DNA from: Neobacillus cucumis
GTDB taxonomy: Bacteria; Bacillota; Bacilli; Bacillales_B; DSM-18226
Assembly: GCF_016107705.1 (NCBI RefSeq)
Contig: NZ_JAEHGC010000001.1
Coordinates: forward strand, 940,201-1,004,200
Direction: 5' to 3'
DNA: 64,000 nt
Part shown: in pieces, positions 8,991-19,779 of the stretch
Layout of the letters: every line of letters starts with the position of its first letter
Position numbering within the stretch: the stretch's first letter is position 1
Notes under the pieces: model-generated
Seen by the model: the letters and a program-made list of their open reading frames with translations, nothing else
Databases searched by the model: none
Told to the model about the DNA's origin: nothing
Position numbers and translations under genes: made by a program

Positions 8991-9173
8991 TTAAGAAGAC
9001 TGTTCCTTTTCTTGATGAAATTTCGATTTTACCGGTTGCCCGCCTGTCTCTTCATATTTCTTTTTTGCCTGTTTCACTAAATCAACATCCTGACCTAACT
9101 CCAAATCGTTATTATTGATGCCATTCCTTGTTTTTTGTTCTGGATTTTGCTGTTTCGACCGTTTTTTCACCAA
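8991..9173 (-). CDS. Small highly charged hypothetical protein
   Basis: A 60-residue protein, MVKKRSKQQNPEQKTRNGIN at the start and FHQEKEQSS at the end. It is very rich in Lys, Gln, Glu and Asn and has no hydrophobic segment, so it is soluble and probably unstructured. GAGGAAACTTTGGTGAAA upstream provides a ribosome site. It lies 17 bp after ytzC on the same strand and ends in its own terminator, so the two are probably co-transcribed. The composition recalls minor small acid-soluble spore proteins, but I recognise no SASP signature and assign no function. Confidence 0.65.
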   Translation of the reverse strand: MVKKRSKQQNPEQKTRNGINNNDLELGQDVDLVKQAKKKYEETGGQPVKSKFHQEKEQSS

Positions 9174-9190
9174 AGTTTCCTCCTCAATGG

Positions 9191-9478
9191 TTACTCAAGA
9201 ATTTGTGTATTTTGATAAGGCCCCTGTAAAATCATTGTATTTTGAATCTGTTGCAGCTGTAGTCTCATTCTGTGCAGCTGCTCCCTTTGTTGTCCATTTG
9301 CAAATTGTGCCATTTTACAAACATCCTGATAGGTTTGTTCAAGTCCTTGTAAGGCATTCGTATAATCATCGTTATTATAATGTTGTTGAAGGCTGCCTTC
9401 CCGATATTGATCCTGGGCAAATCGAATAGCATCCTCACATTGCTGAATTAAATGACTCATTGAATCACGAGTAGCCAT
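9191..9478 (-). CDS. ytzC: DUF2524 protein YtzC
   Basis: A 95-residue Gln-rich, helical protein without Cys-rich motifs or membrane segments. MATRDSMSHLIQQCEDAIRF and the block QQREQLHRMRLQLQQIQN match the YtzC/DUF2524 family of Bacillus as I recall it. Function is unknown. AAAGGGGTTCTAAG precedes the ATG at 9478. It is divergent from ytqA, as in B. subtilis. The 175-bp gap to ytqA holds both promoters; I could not pick clear -35/-10 pairs. Confidence 0.78.
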   Translation of the reverse strand: MATRDSMSHLIQQCEDAIRFAQDQYREGSLQQHYNNDDYTNALQGLEQTYQDVCKMAQFANGQQREQLHRMRLQLQQIQNTMILQGPYQNTQILE

Positions 9479-9653
9479 CTTAGAACCCCTTTCCTATTGC
9501 TATGAACACTGAAGCGCACCGCTTCAATCCTTATTTTGTTCTTGATTTCTTTTCCTATAACAGCAAATAAAATCCATTTGGATAAGCCCATACTTCATGA
9601 TAAAATTTACTTTATGTGCTTCTTTATAAATTCTTTTATTAGGAGGTTTTCGA

Positions 9654-11181
<1,528 letters not shown>

Positions 11182-11182
<1 letters not shown>

Positions 11183-11212
11183 AAACCAGGCTTGAAAAGG
11201 CCTGGTTTTACT
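11182..11212. terminator. Terminator between mnmM and ytpB
   Basis: AAAACCAGGC (11182-11191) pairs with GCCTGGTTTT (11200-11209). It lies between two convergent genes and can act in both directions. Confidence 0.85.
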
Positions 11213-12302
11213 TTATCAATCTTGTAGCAAATGATGGCACCCATTTTTGGAAAGAACGATAAGCTAGTCCATTAATAAAAAAGAAGTAGCTAATGATTCC
11301 GCCGATTTTTATGATTTCCTTTGCTAATTTCCGAACATTCTTTTGTTTTCTTACTTTACCATCTGATAAATAAATCCCTAACAAACCACGATTAATCAAC
11401 TGGTGGAATTTCTTGTGAGGAAGATATTCTGTATGACGGTCTGCTTCTAAAACAAAGTGTTTCAACCTTTTAAAGAGCTTTTCCTGATTTTCATAATAGA
11501 AACAAAAATTCAAATCTCCGCCCTCAATGTCTTCCTCTTGATCAATAAAATAATCTAATAAAATATGCAGGCCTTGTATATAAGGAAAATAACCTTTACG
11601 GATATTTTCCGCATCCTTCTCCTGGAAATCCTCCCGCATTGCATAGGAAATAAGGCAAAATATCCCAAGTGTAGAACCAGAGCAGGCAGAAAACTCGTAC
11701 CATTCCATGTCTGGAAGTTGATTTTTATAAAGATTAAACCAATTTTCCAACCTAGGTACCCTCTCTTCTTTTACCACATGCTTGTGAATTTGCAGATCAC
11801 AATAATAGCGGCAAAGCTCTAGAAGGTATTTCTTGATTAAGTCATAATTTCCCATTTCGTTTAATACCGAACGACATGTTGCTGCCAAATCATTTAAATA
11901 ATCATCATCGTCCTGGTCTTCACGAAGGCGATAATAATTTTTCCTAGTTGCTTCTATTGATAGTGCATCAGCCATGGATTCGTGAAGGGCGGCAAAATCG
12001 TTCGGGTCAAGAGATGTACTTCGATCACAAAGATTGTCCAAATAATCGCTGATGGTTTGATAAGCTACAATAAACTTCACGGCTTTTTTATAATGCTGAT
12101 TGGCAGTTAGTGCCAGAATAGCACCGCCTTCACAGTGAAACGTTTTATGCTCTATACTGGCAAGTGCCTGGTTTCGTAGCTCTGAATTTGGAATATTTTC
12201 TGCGCGTTTTTTCCAATAACCTAATTCTTGGTGAACAGCCGGAATGATTTTACGGTATACGTTTGACATTAGATTAATTGGCATCATCGAAAAACTCATC
12301 AT
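11208..12302 (-). CDS. ytpB: Tetraprenyl-beta-curcumene synthase (YtpB)
   Basis: A 364-residue protein of the DUF2600/YtpB family. B. subtilis YtpB makes tetraprenyl-beta-curcumene from heptaprenyl diphosphate, the precursor of C35 sesquarterpenes. Visible signatures are EHKTFHCEGGAILAL and the Asp-rich YQTISDYLDNLCDR, a plausible metal/diphosphate site, followed by SMADAL. Length equals the B. subtilis enzyme within a few residues. The start is ambiguous: ATGATG at 12302/12299 follows GAGGTGG closely, and an internal Met (MMPINLM) is possible. ytpB lies 12 bp after ytpA, the same ytpA-ytpB unit as in B. subtilis. Confidence 0.9.
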   Translation of the reverse strand: MMSFSMMPINLMSNVYRKIIPAVHQELGYWKKRAENIPNSELRNQALASIEHKTFHCEGGAILALTANQHYKKAVKFIVAYQTISDYLDNLCDRSTSLDPNDFAALHESMADALSIEATRKNYYRLREDQDDDDYLNDLAATCRSVLNEMGNYDLIKKYLLELCRYYCDLQIHKHVVKEERVPRLENWFNLYKNQLPDMEWYEFSACSGSTLGIFCLISYAMREDFQEKDAENIRKGYFPYIQGLHILLDYFIDQEEDIEGGDLNFCFYYENQEKLFKRLKHFVLEADRHTEYLPHKKFHQLINRGLLGIYLSDGKVRKQKNVRKLAKEIIKIGGIISYFFFINGLAYRSFQKWVPSFATRLIK

Positions 12303-12314
12303 TCCACCTCTTTT

Positions 12315-13118
12315 TTATACAATGTATCCAATTGCTTTCAACTGACTGGTAACAAAGTCTTTTGTGTATTCAAAAACCTCTTCGCGCTCAGGTTCGTTAA
12401 AAATCTCATGGTACAATTTCGGCCATTCCTTAAATCTCTTTTCTGAAAATGGAGCATGGTTAAACCAATCTTTTACCTCTTTTTTATTAACAATTTTATC
12501 ATCCCCACCCTGCATTACAAGGATAGGTACATCATGCGTTTTCTCTAAATTCAAAAAAGCAAGTTTCATCGCTGTCGTTAATTCACGATACCACCGGACA
12601 GAAACCTTTGTCACATATAGAGTATCATTTACATCGGCATCCCTAACATCCAGATTCCTTGTCGCCATTTCCACCGTTAAACCGGAATTGATTCGAAAGG
12701 AAGGGAAAACAAGATTCAAACCATACGAGAGAAACTCTAAAAACTTGGATGGCTTTTGGACAAGACCAAGGCAAGGTGAAGAAAGAATCACACCAGCTAA
12801 ATTCATTCTCTCCTCCTGCATGAGCCGAATCGAAATTAAACCGCCCATGCTGTGACCAAGTAAAAACACAGGCAGATTGTAGCGATAGGCAGCCTGGACC
12901 CAGTCCTTCACTTCTAGTATGTATTCATCAAAGGAATCAATGTGGCCCCTGCTGGTTCTAGTGGTCATGCCTTGACCGGGAAGATCGGCCATGATGACAT
13001 GAAAGCCTGATGTTCTCCACATTTCAATCAGCCAACCATAGCGGCGATGATGTTCCATTGCCCCATGAACCATCACAATAATCGCCTTAGCCTCCCCTTC
13101 TGCTTCCCACTTCCACAT
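12315..13118 (-). CDS. ytpA: Alpha/beta hydrolase, lysophospholipase-like (YtpA)
   Basis: A 267-residue alpha/beta hydrolase. The oxyanion region is MVHGAMEHHRRYG (residues 17-29), the nucleophile elbow is LLGHSMGGLISIRL with Ser in G-H-S-M-G, and the acid and base probably lie in VMQGGDDKIVNK and KLYHEIFNEPER. This is the monoglyceride lipase/lysophospholipase branch; B. subtilis YtpA was linked to bacilysocin formation from phosphatidylglycerol. AAGGAGGAAGGAAA precedes the ATG. It is first in the ytpA-ytpB unit. Its 200-bp upstream gap contains a weak GC-rich scrap near 13138-13165 but no clear regulatory site. Confidence 0.88.
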   Translation of the reverse strand: MWKWEAEGEAKAIIVMVHGAMEHHRRYGWLIEMWRTSGFHVIMADLPGQGMTTRTSRGHIDSFDEYILEVKDWVQAAYRYNLPVFLLGHSMGGLISIRLMQEERMNLAGVILSSPCLGLVQKPSKFLEFLSYGLNLVFPSFRINSGLTVEMATRNLDVRDADVNDTLYVTKVSVRWYRELTTAMKLAFLNLEKTHDVPILVMQGGDDKIVNKKEVKDWFNHAPFSEKRFKEWPKLYHEIFNEPEREEVFEYTKDFVTSQLKAIGYIV

Positions 13119-13320
13119 TTTCCTTCCTCCTTAGAAACCGCAAGCGCTGCACGCTAGAACGAAACAATAGCCAAAATATTAGAACCCTAGTCATAATTAT
13201 TATATTATTTTAACATAAGTTACAAAAATGACATGCATTTAATGAGAGGCGTTCAAATACTTTTTATTTCTTCCTCATTTTCGGTAAAATAAAACCATCA
13301 CCTAGAAAGGGGAAAAATGA

Positions 13321-13839
13321 ATGATTTATCCTTTTAAAAATAAATACCCGCAAATTGCTGATTCAGCATTCATTGCTGACTATGTCACCATCACCGGTGA
13401 TGTTACCATCGGGGAAGAATCGGGAGTGTGGTTTAACACATCCATTCGCGGGGACGTAGCACCTACCATTATTGGTAATAAGGTAAACATTCAGGACAAT
13501 TCCGTCCTGCACCAGAGTCCAAATAATCCGCTCATTTTAGAAGATGAAGTAACCGTTGGTCATCAGGTCGTTTTACATAGTTGCATTATTCGAAAAAAGG
13601 CCTTAATCGGAATGGGTTCAATTATTTTAGATCAGGCTGAAATTGGGGAGGGTGCATTTATTGGTGCTGGCAGTCTTGTCCCGCAAGGTAAAAAAATCCC
13701 GCCAAATACATTAGCATTTGGCAGACCGGCAAAGGTCATTCGCGAACTAAATGCTGAAGATATTAAAGACATGGAAAGAATCATTCGGGAATACGCAGAA
13801 AAGGCTCAGTATTATAAATCACTGCAAACAAAAAACTAA
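13321..13839 (+). CDS. ytoA: Gamma-carbonic anhydrase family protein (YtoA)
   Basis: A 172-residue left-handed beta-helix protein with hexapeptide repeats (for example ADYVTITGDVTIGEESGVWF). The Zn-site residues of gamma-carbonic anhydrases appear in VTVGHQVVLHSCII (two His) with the upstream INIQDNSVLHQ-type His of the third repeat turn. C-terminal text, AFGRPAKVIRELN, fits the YtoA/PaaY/YrdA group, many of which have little or no anhydrase activity. So this is the third carbonic-anhydrase-like protein in the window besides the two beta-type ones. AAAGGGGAAAA precedes the ATG. It is a single gene facing asnB. Confidence 0.88.
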   Translation: MIYPFKNKYPQIADSAFIADYVTITGDVTIGEESGVWFNTSIRGDVAPTIIGNKVNIQDNSVLHQSPNNPLILEDEVTVGHQVVLHSCIIRKKALIGMGSIILDQAEIGEGAFIGAGSLVPQGKKIPPNTLAFGRPAKVIRELNAEDIKDMERIIREYAEKAQYYKSLQTKN

Positions 13840-13866
13840 GGGAGGATGGTATGTCCCTTAGTTTTT
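13832..13866. terminator. Bidirectional terminator between ytoA and asnB
   Basis: AACTAAGGGA (13834-13843) pairs with TCCCTTAGTT (13854-13863), with A-tract before and T-tract after, between convergent genes. Confidence 0.85.
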
Positions 13867-15756
13867 TAATACTTCCGGCTCTCTTGTAAACTCCCGTTGA
13901 AATGAGTACTTTTCTTCAATATAAACCTGATGCCAAATCATGAACATAAGCACGGTCCAAATTTTCCGGCTATAATCACCTTTACCCTGACAATGCTCAT
14001 CTAATAACTTCAATAAATAGCTTTTATTGATTAAATGATCGGTCCCGCTTTCACGGATAGTAGATTTCGCCCATTCATTCATTTCATCCTTCAGCCAATG
14101 GCGAATCGGCACAGGAAACCCCAGCTTTTTTCGATCTAACACATGATCCGGTACAATACCCTCTACTGCTTTTCTTAAAATATACTTTGTCGTTCCATTT
14201 GATGTTTTTAGACTATCAGGTATTTTGGAAGCAACTGCAAAAACCGACTTGTCTAAAAAGGGAACACGCAACTCTAAGGAATGGGCCATCGTCATTTTAT
14301 CGGCCTTCAATAAAATATCTCCCCGCAGCCATGTATGAATATCAATAAACTGCATGCGGTTAACAGGGGCATACCCAAATGATTCTTGATAAAAAGGTTT
14401 AGTAATCTCCGTATAATTCAAACCTTCTTGATAAACATTCAGCAACTCCCGCTTCTGTTCTTCCGTAAACATTTTGGCATTCCCAATATAGCGTTCCTCC
14501 ATTGGTGTGACCCCGCGTTCAATAAAGCTTTTCCCTTTTGTACCTTCCGGCATAACGGAGGCCATCCATTTTAAGAATAATTTCACCACTCTTGGAACTT
14601 TATTAAAAACCTCCAGTGATTGCGGTTCTCGGTATATATTATATCCACCAAAAAGCTCATCCGCTCCTTCACCGGAGAGAACCACCGTCACATGCTTGCG
14701 CGCTTCACGAGCAACGAAATACAGAGGAACGCAGGCCGGGTCGGCAAGAGGGTCGTCCATATGCCACATAATTTTGGGGAGTTCAGCCATGTATTCCTCA
14801 GGTGGAATCACATAACTAATATTTTCAACCCCAAGTTTATCTGCCGTTTCCTTGGCAACATCAATTTCACTGAATCCATTTCGTTCAAACCCAACTGAAA
14901 ACGTCTTAATTGCCGGGTGAAATTCCCTTGCTAATGAGACAATAATAGACGAATCAATCCCTCCTGATAGAAAGGAACCGACTGGAACATCACTGCGCAT
15001 ATGAATTTTTACCGATTCAGTTAGTACATCCTTAATTTCTTTTATCAGATCCGACTCCGATCGGGTAATAGGATAAAACTTCGCTTTCCAGTACCTTTTT
15101 ATTTCCATCTGATTTCCAATTCTTTTTGTGAAAAAATGTCCAGGCTCTAATTTTTTAATTCCTTCCGATAAGGTTTCCGGTTCTGGGACAAATTGATAGG
15201 TAAAATAGTGCTGCAAGGCATTATAGTTCAGAACCTCATTTTTACATGCAAGCAAAATACTCTTTTTCTCGGAAGCAAAGAAGGTTCTTCCATTCTCTTC
15301 AAAATAGAAAAATGGCTTAATGCCAAAGGGATCCCGTGCCCCAAAAATCCGCTGTTCCTGTTTGTCCCAAATAATAAAGGCAAACATACCACGAAGTTTT
15401 TCAACAGCTTGCTCTTTTAAATGACTGTAAAGAGCGACAATGACCTCCGTGTCAGAACTTGTGGCAAATTCCATTCCTTCCAATAAAAGCTCTTCACGTA
15501 ATTCAACATAGTTATATACTTCACCATTAAAAATAATCCAATAACGCTCATTTTCAAATGTTAATGGCTGGTGCCCACTCTCAATATCAATGATACTTAA
15601 GCGGCGAAACCCAAATTGAACATATTCATCATGATAAAACCCATCATCGTCAGGTCCACGATGGGTAATGATATCATTCATCGTTTTAAATTGCTGTTTT
15701 TGTTCATCCCGATAAACCTTTGGATGATCATGGACACAGCCAATAAATCCGCACAT
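13858..15756 (-). CDS. asnB: Asparagine synthase, glutamine-hydrolysing
   Basis: A 632-residue two-domain enzyme converting Asp, ATP and Gln to Asn. The N-terminal class II amidotransferase domain begins MCGFIGCVHD with the catalytic Cys2 and contains ITHRGPDDDGF and WIIFNGEVYNY. The C-terminal synthetase domain has the ATP pyrophosphatase loop VPVGSFLSGGIDSSIIVSLA and VVLSGEGADELFGGYNIY. Length and order fit B. subtilis AsnB, which sits next to metK there too. GGTGAGATACG precedes the ATG at 15756. It is flanked by terminators on both sides, so it is probably monocistronic. Confidence 0.95.
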   Translation of the reverse strand: MCGFIGCVHDHPKVYRDEQKQQFKTMNDIITHRGPDDDGFYHDEYVQFGFRRLSIIDIESGHQPLTFENERYWIIFNGEVYNYVELREELLLEGMEFATSSDTEVIVALYSHLKEQAVEKLRGMFAFIIWDKQEQRIFGARDPFGIKPFFYFEENGRTFFASEKKSILLACKNEVLNYNALQHYFTYQFVPEPETLSEGIKKLEPGHFFTKRIGNQMEIKRYWKAKFYPITRSESDLIKEIKDVLTESVKIHMRSDVPVGSFLSGGIDSSIIVSLAREFHPAIKTFSVGFERNGFSEIDVAKETADKLGVENISYVIPPEEYMAELPKIMWHMDDPLADPACVPLYFVAREARKHVTVVLSGEGADELFGGYNIYREPQSLEVFNKVPRVVKLFLKWMASVMPEGTKGKSFIERGVTPMEERYIGNAKMFTEEQKRELLNVYQEGLNYTEITKPFYQESFGYAPVNRMQFIDIHTWLRGDILLKADKMTMAHSLELRVPFLDKSVFAVASKIPDSLKTSNGTTKYILRKAVEGIVPDHVLDRKKLGFPVPIRHWLKDEMNEWAKSTIRESGTDHLINKSYLLKLLDEHCQGKGDYSRKIWTVLMFMIWHQVYIEEKYSFQREFTREPEVLKN

Positions 15757-15858
15757 CGTATCTCACCTGCTTCAATTAAAAAATAGATATTATCCAGTTT
15801 TCACCTGTTTAGGGTGACTTAAACATCCTATTCTTCTAACCGTTTATGTATGTGACGA

Positions 15859-15895
15859 AAAAAAAAGAGAGTTACACTGTTATGTAACTCTCTTA
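15859..15895 (-). terminator. Terminator downstream of metK
   Basis: AGAGAGTTACA (15866-15876) pairs with TGTAACTCTCT (15883-15893). On the minus strand it is followed by TTTTTTTT. Confidence 0.88.
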
Positions 15896-15905
15896 CTGGA
15901 AATGC

Positions 15906-17105
15906 TTATTGATTTGCTTGTTCGCGAAGGGCGTCAGCTTTGTCTGTGCGCTCCCAAGGAAGATCAACATCTGTACGTCCGAAATGTCCGTAAGCTGCTG
16001 TTTGTTTGTAAATTGGGCGGCGAAGGTCAAGCATATTGATAATGCCTGCAGGGCGAAGGTCAAAGTTTTTACTTACTAATTCAACCAAAATCTCTTCGTT
16101 TACCTTACCTGTACCAAATGTATCTACGGAAATGGACACAGGTCTTGCTACACCAATAGCATAAGCAAGCTGTACTTCACATTTTTCAGCAAGTCCTGCA
16201 GCAACAATATTTTTTGCTACATAACGTGCTGCATAGGCAGCAGAACGGTCAACCTTTGTAGGATCCTTACCGGAGAAAGCACCACCGCCATGACGAGCAT
16301 AGCCACCGTAAGTATCAACAATAATTTTACGACCAGTTAGACCTGCATCTCCTTGAGGTCCGCCAATAACGAAACGGCCAGTAGGGTTAATGAAATATTT
16401 AGTATTTTCATCAATTAGTTCTTTTGGTACAACCGGATTAATTACATATTCCTTTAAATTACGCTGAATTTGCTCAAGAGCAATTTCAGGATGATGCTGA
16501 GTTGAAATAACAATCGTATCAATCCGAACTGGTTTATCATTTTCATCATATTCAACCGTTACTTGAGTTTTTCCATCTGGACGTAGGTATGGAAGAATCT
16601 CCTCTTTACGAACTTCAGTTAAACGGCGTGCTAGCTTATGAGCAAGTGAAATTGGTAGCGGCATAAGTTCTTTTGTCTCATTACAAGCAAATCCAAACAT
16701 TAAGCCTTGGTCTCCTGCGCCAATTGCTTCAATTTGTTCATCAGACATTTGACCTTCACGGGCTTCAAGCGCCTGATCAACCCCCATTGCAATGTCAGGT
16801 GATTGTTCATCAATTGAGGTTAATACCGCACAGGTTTCGGAGTCGAAGCCATATTTTGCACGGTTATAACCAATCCCTTTAATGGTTTCACGAACGATTT
16901 TTGGAATGTCCACATAAGTAGAAGTGGTGATTTCACCGGCAACAAGGACTAATCCTGTTGTAACTGAAGTTTCAGCTGCAACACGTGCATTAGCATCCTT
17001 TGCTAAAATGGCATCTAAAATGGAATCAGAAATTTGGTCACAGATTTTATCAGGATGACCTTCGGTTACTGATTCAGAAGTAAACAAACGGCGTTTTGTT
17101 GACAA
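15906..17105 (-). CDS. metK: S-adenosylmethionine synthetase
   Basis: A 399-residue methionine adenosyltransferase making SAM from Met and ATP. Family signatures: [17 protein letters not shown] (residues 11-27), [15 protein letters not shown] (near 127-141) and the P-loop-like [20 protein letters not shown] (near 267-286). Length is standard. AGGAGGAATTCAG with correct spacing precedes the start at 17105. Its transcript begins with a SAM-I riboswitch, so the product SAM represses its own gene. Confidence 0.98.
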   Translation of the reverse strand: MSTKRRLFTSESVTEGHPDKICDQISDSILDAILAKDANARVAAETSVTTGLVLVAGEITTSTYVDIPKIVRETIKGIGYNRAKYGFDSETCAVLTSIDEQSPDIAMGVDQALEAREGQMSDEQIEAIGAGDQGLMFGFACNETKELMPLPISLAHKLARRLTEVRKEEILPYLRPDGKTQVTVEYDENDKPVRIDTIVISTQHHPEIALEQIQRNLKEYVINPVVPKELIDENTKYFINPTGRFVIGGPQGDAGLTGRKIIVDTYGGYARHGGGAFSGKDPTKVDRSAAYAARYVAKNIVAAGLAEKCEVQLAYAIGVARPVSISVDTFGTGKVNEEILVELVSKNFDLRPAGIINMLDLRRPIYKQTAAYGHFGRTDVDLPWERTDKADALREQANQ

Positions 17106-17283
17106 TCTGAATTCCTCCTAAATTTATTATATGAGGTTATCTGTGCTGGCTTTTAAACCTTTTCCATTTAACCTCGGGCTGATACGGTACTCATTCCCTT
17201 AGTAGTATGAAATAAATACGGGCTTTTTATGAGAAAAACAAGCCCTTTGTACATTTTCAAGGGTAGAAATAAAAGATTACTGC

Positions 17284-17508
17284 ACCAAAACAAAAAACCT
17301 TTCCATTTGAGGAAAGGTCAAGAGCATACTGTTTCCGCGCCTTTCACTCTTATCGTTCAAGGTCTAGCCTTGCTTCAGGTTTAGCACCTTTGCTTAGAAA
17401 ATGACCAGTTTAAAAAGGAATATCCTTTCGTCGACTGCTTTCCTGAAAATAGCAGGTTGCTGGGTTTCATTGGGCCTGTCCCTCCACCAGCTCGGGATAA
17501 GAGAGTAT
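17284..17508 (-). promoter_or_regulatory. SAM-I (S-box) riboswitch of metK
   Basis: On the minus strand the aptamer runs CTCTTATCC (17495-17503) to GATAAGAG (17347-17354), closing the P1 helix. It contains the S-box core GAGCTGGTGGAGGGACAGGC, AACCCAGCAACC and AAGGTGCTAAACC. A terminator, ACCTTTCC/GGAAAGGT with a following TTTTTTGTTTTGG, lies at 17284-17318. SAM binding should favour the terminator and switch metK off. The remaining leader (17106-17283) shows nothing else. Confidence 0.96.
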
Positions 17509-17522
17509 CCGTTCAATTTTAA

Positions 17523-17552
17523 ATCTTAACCTACCATGTCGAAGAATGTCAA
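17523..17552 (-). promoter_or_regulatory. SigA-type promoter of the metK leader
   Basis: Minus strand TTGACA (17547-17552) and TAAGAT (17523-17528) are separated by 18 bp, directly upstream of the SAM-I aptamer. Confidence 0.7.
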
Positions 17553-17695
17553 TCAATTTTTTCAAAAATAAACCAACAATAATATCAGCGAAAAAATCAT
17601 TTTTTGTAAAAAATAATATTAATGAACATTTTGCCTAAATAAACGCATTAATTTATGAATAATGTATAAAATGTTAGATATTTTTCGAATTAGTA

Positions 17696-17723
17696 TAGAC
17701 TAATAAATTAAATGTGTTATACT
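17696..17723 (+). promoter_or_regulatory. Probable SigA-type promoter of pckA
   Basis: TAGACT (17696-17701) and TATACT (17718-17723) are 16 bp apart, about 55 bp before the pckA start. In B. subtilis pckA is repressed by CcpN; I could not place a CcpN site with confidence. Confidence 0.5.
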
Positions 17724-17777
17724 TTTTATCAAGATGCAGTCCCTGCTAAAAAAACTAAAAAGGAAGGTCCCATCCAA

Positions 17778-19361
17778 ATGAATTCTCTTCATATCCCTAA
17801 TGAATTAAATCAATTATTAGATGAAAAAAATGTTCAAATCCAACTATCCGTTCCGCAATTAGTAGAGAAAGTATTAAGCCGTAATGAAGGAACTTTAACC
17901 TCATCAGGTGCTATCAGTGTAGCAACTGGCAAATATACTGGACGTTCTCCTCACGACAAATTTATTGTTGCTGAAGGATCTACAAAGGATAAAATTGATT
18001 GGGGAAACAATCAGCCTATTTCTGAAGAAGCATTCACAAACCTTTACAATAAAGTGCTTGATTATTTAAAAACAAAAGAAGAAATTTATGTTTTTAAAGG
18101 CTTCGCCGGGGCAGATAAAAAATCCCGCCTGCCAATCCAAGTGGTTAATGAGTATGCATGGCATAACCTATTTGCCCATCAATTATTTATTCGTCCAAAT
18201 GCAGAAGAGTTATTAACACACGAATCTGGCTTTAATGTCATTTCCGCACCAAATTTTAAAGCAAATCCGGCTGTTGATGGGACAAAATCCGAAACATTTA
18301 TTATTATTTCTTTTGAACGCCGCACTGTCTTAATCGGTGGTACAGAATATGCGGGAGAAATGAAAAAGTCCATTTTCTCTGTCATGAATTATTTACTTCC
18401 TGAAAACAATATCCTTTCCATGCACTGTTCTGCCAATGTCGGCCAAGAAGGTGATGTTGCTTTATTCTTCGGTCTTTCTGGAACAGGTAAAACAACATTA
18501 TCAGCAGATCCAAATCGCAAATTAATTGGTGATGATGAACATGGTTGGTCTTCTAATGGAGTTTTTAATATTGAAGGCGGTTGCTATGCTAAGACCATTA
18601 ATCTTACTCGTGAGAAAGAACCGCAAATCTTTGATGCCATTTGTTTCGGAACTGTGTTAGAAAATGTCATTACGAATCCTGAAACAAGAATTCCTGATTA
18701 TGATGATAACACATTAACAGAAAACACACGTGCAGCTTATCCAATTCAAGCGATTGATAACATTATTGAGCCAAGCATAGCTGGACATCCAAATACAATC
18801 GTCTTTTTAACGGCTGATGCATTCGGCGTACTGCCTCCAATCGCTAAATTAACAAAGGAACAAGCAATGTACCACTTCTTGAGCGGTTATACATCGAAGC
18901 TTGCCGGTACAGAACGTGGAATCACTTCACCACAGGCTACATTCTCAACTTGCTTTGGGGCGCCATTCCTGCCGCTGCCTGCAAAACGTTATGCAGAAAT
19001 GCTTGGAGAGAAAATCCTTGAACACGGTGCAAATGTTTTCCTTGTAAACACAGGCTGGACTGGTGGAGAATACGGTGTTGGCAACAGAATGAAGCTTTCC
19101 TATACAAGAGCAATGGTTCAGGCAGCTCTTGAAGGTGAATTAAATCATGTTGAAACTGTTCAGGATAAAATCTTTGGTCTGCATATCCCGCTTCACATTG
19201 CAGGAGTTCCAGACGAGGTGCTTCAGCCGAACAAAACATGGTCAGACGCACATGCATATGAACTGAAAGCAAAAGAATTAGCTGAACAATTCCGTCAAAA
19301 CTTCAAAAAGTTTTCATCTGCCGCAAGCGATATCGAAGAAAAAGGCGGACCAATCGCATAA
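17778..19361 (+). CDS. pckA: Phosphoenolpyruvate carboxykinase (ATP)
   Basis: A 527-residue gluconeogenic enzyme converting oxaloacetate and ATP to PEP, CO2 and ADP. The kinase loop is [27 protein letters not shown], read here in two parts: [11 protein letters not shown] and [10 protein letters not shown]. Also visible are [11 protein letters not shown] near the N-terminus and [20 protein letters not shown] near the C-terminus. The frame is open to 17712, but the ATG at 17778 ([10 protein letters not shown]) follows AGGAAGG by ten bases and matches the start of family members, so the 22 extra residues are rejected. It is a single gene with its own promoter and terminator. Confidence 0.96.
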   Translation: MNSLHIPNELNQLLDEKNVQIQLSVPQLVEKVLSRNEGTLTSSGAISVATGKYTGRSPHDKFIVAEGSTKDKIDWGNNQPISEEAFTNLYNKVLDYLKTKEEIYVFKGFAGADKKSRLPIQVVNEYAWHNLFAHQLFIRPNAEELLTHESGFNVISAPNFKANPAVDGTKSETFIIISFERRTVLIGGTEYAGEMKKSIFSVMNYLLPENNILSMHCSANVGQEGDVALFFGLSGTGKTTLSADPNRKLIGDDEHGWSSNGVFNIEGGCYAKTINLTREKEPQIFDAICFGTVLENVITNPETRIPDYDDNTLTENTRAAYPIQAIDNIIEPSIAGHPNTIVFLTADAFGVLPPIAKLTKEQAMYHFLSGYTSKLAGTERGITSPQATFSTCFGAPFLPLPAKRYAEMLGEKILEHGANVFLVNTGWTGGEYGVGNRMKLSYTRAMVQAALEGELNHVETVQDKIFGLHIPLHIAGVPDEVLQPNKTWSDAHAYELKAKELAEQFRQNFKKFSSAASDIEEKGGPIA

Positions 19362-19365
19362 TATG

Positions 19366-19410
19366 AAAAAAGAGATGCCACTCGTAATGAATGGCGTCTC
19401 TTTTCTTTTC
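19366..19410 (+). terminator. Terminator downstream of pckA
   Basis: AAAAGAGATGCCA (19368-19380) pairs with TGGCGTCTCTTTT (19392-19404), followed by CTTTTCTGG. Confidence 0.88.
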
Positions 19411-19469
19411 TGGATTAAGGTTTATCTGCGGTAACCGCACTTTTATCTGCGAACCGATTTTTTATAAAA

Positions 19470-19499
19470 GAAAAAGCAGGAGTGCTAAGGCCCCCTGCT
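19470..19499 (-). terminator. Terminator downstream of ytmB
   Basis: On the minus strand AGCAGGGGGCC pairs with the ACTCCTGCT side and is followed by TTTTTCTTTTATAAAA. Confidence 0.7.
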
Positions 19500-19741
19500 C
19501 AATTTGTTGAATTCAATGAAATTAATTGGTACGTAATTTTAGTCGTTTTCTCCTGCCATTCCACTTTCCGAATAACCGCTGTTCCATTAGAATCACTTTG
19601 TATCGTTTTTCGAACCTCAATAGGAATATCAATTGGATAGAGCCTGTATCCTTCTTTTACTAAATAAAACAGATTTTCTTCTACCCGCTTTTCGTTTCCT
19701 TTTGTCACTATCATCGTGTTTAATTCAAGAGGCATGCCCAT
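19499..19741 (-). CDS. ytmB: DUF2584 protein YtmB
   Basis: An 80-residue protein starting MGMPLELNTMIVTKG and containing GYRLYPIDIPIEVRKT, which matches the YtmB/DUF2584 family as I recall it. It is predicted to be a small soluble beta-rich protein; no function is known. The frame opens at a GTG at 19750, but GAGGAG with eight bases before the ATG at 19741 decides for the shorter form. It follows ytmA by about 38 bp on the same strand, as in B. subtilis, so the two are likely one transcript. Confidence 0.8.
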   Translation of the reverse strand: MGMPLELNTMIVTKGNEKRVEENLFYLVKEGYRLYPIDIPIEVRKTIQSDSNGTAVIRKVEWQEKTTKITYQLISLNSTN

Positions 19742-19779
19742 ATGATCCACTCCTCTGCTAATTGGTTACTTCCATTCTA

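Noticed and set aside
13134..13170. Scrap resembling the GC-rich repeat of 1211-1338 (CCGCAAGCGCTGCACGCTAG)
   Set aside because: Too short and lacking the paired arms; could be chance.
14386..15420. Plus-strand open frames inside asnB
   Set aside because: They lie antisense to a complete asnB with all catalytic motifs and have no ribosome sites or family resemblance.
17712..17777. 22-residue N-terminal extension of pckA
   Set aside because: It would begin on top of the -10 box (TATACT), while the ATG at 17778 has a proper ribosome site and matches family length.
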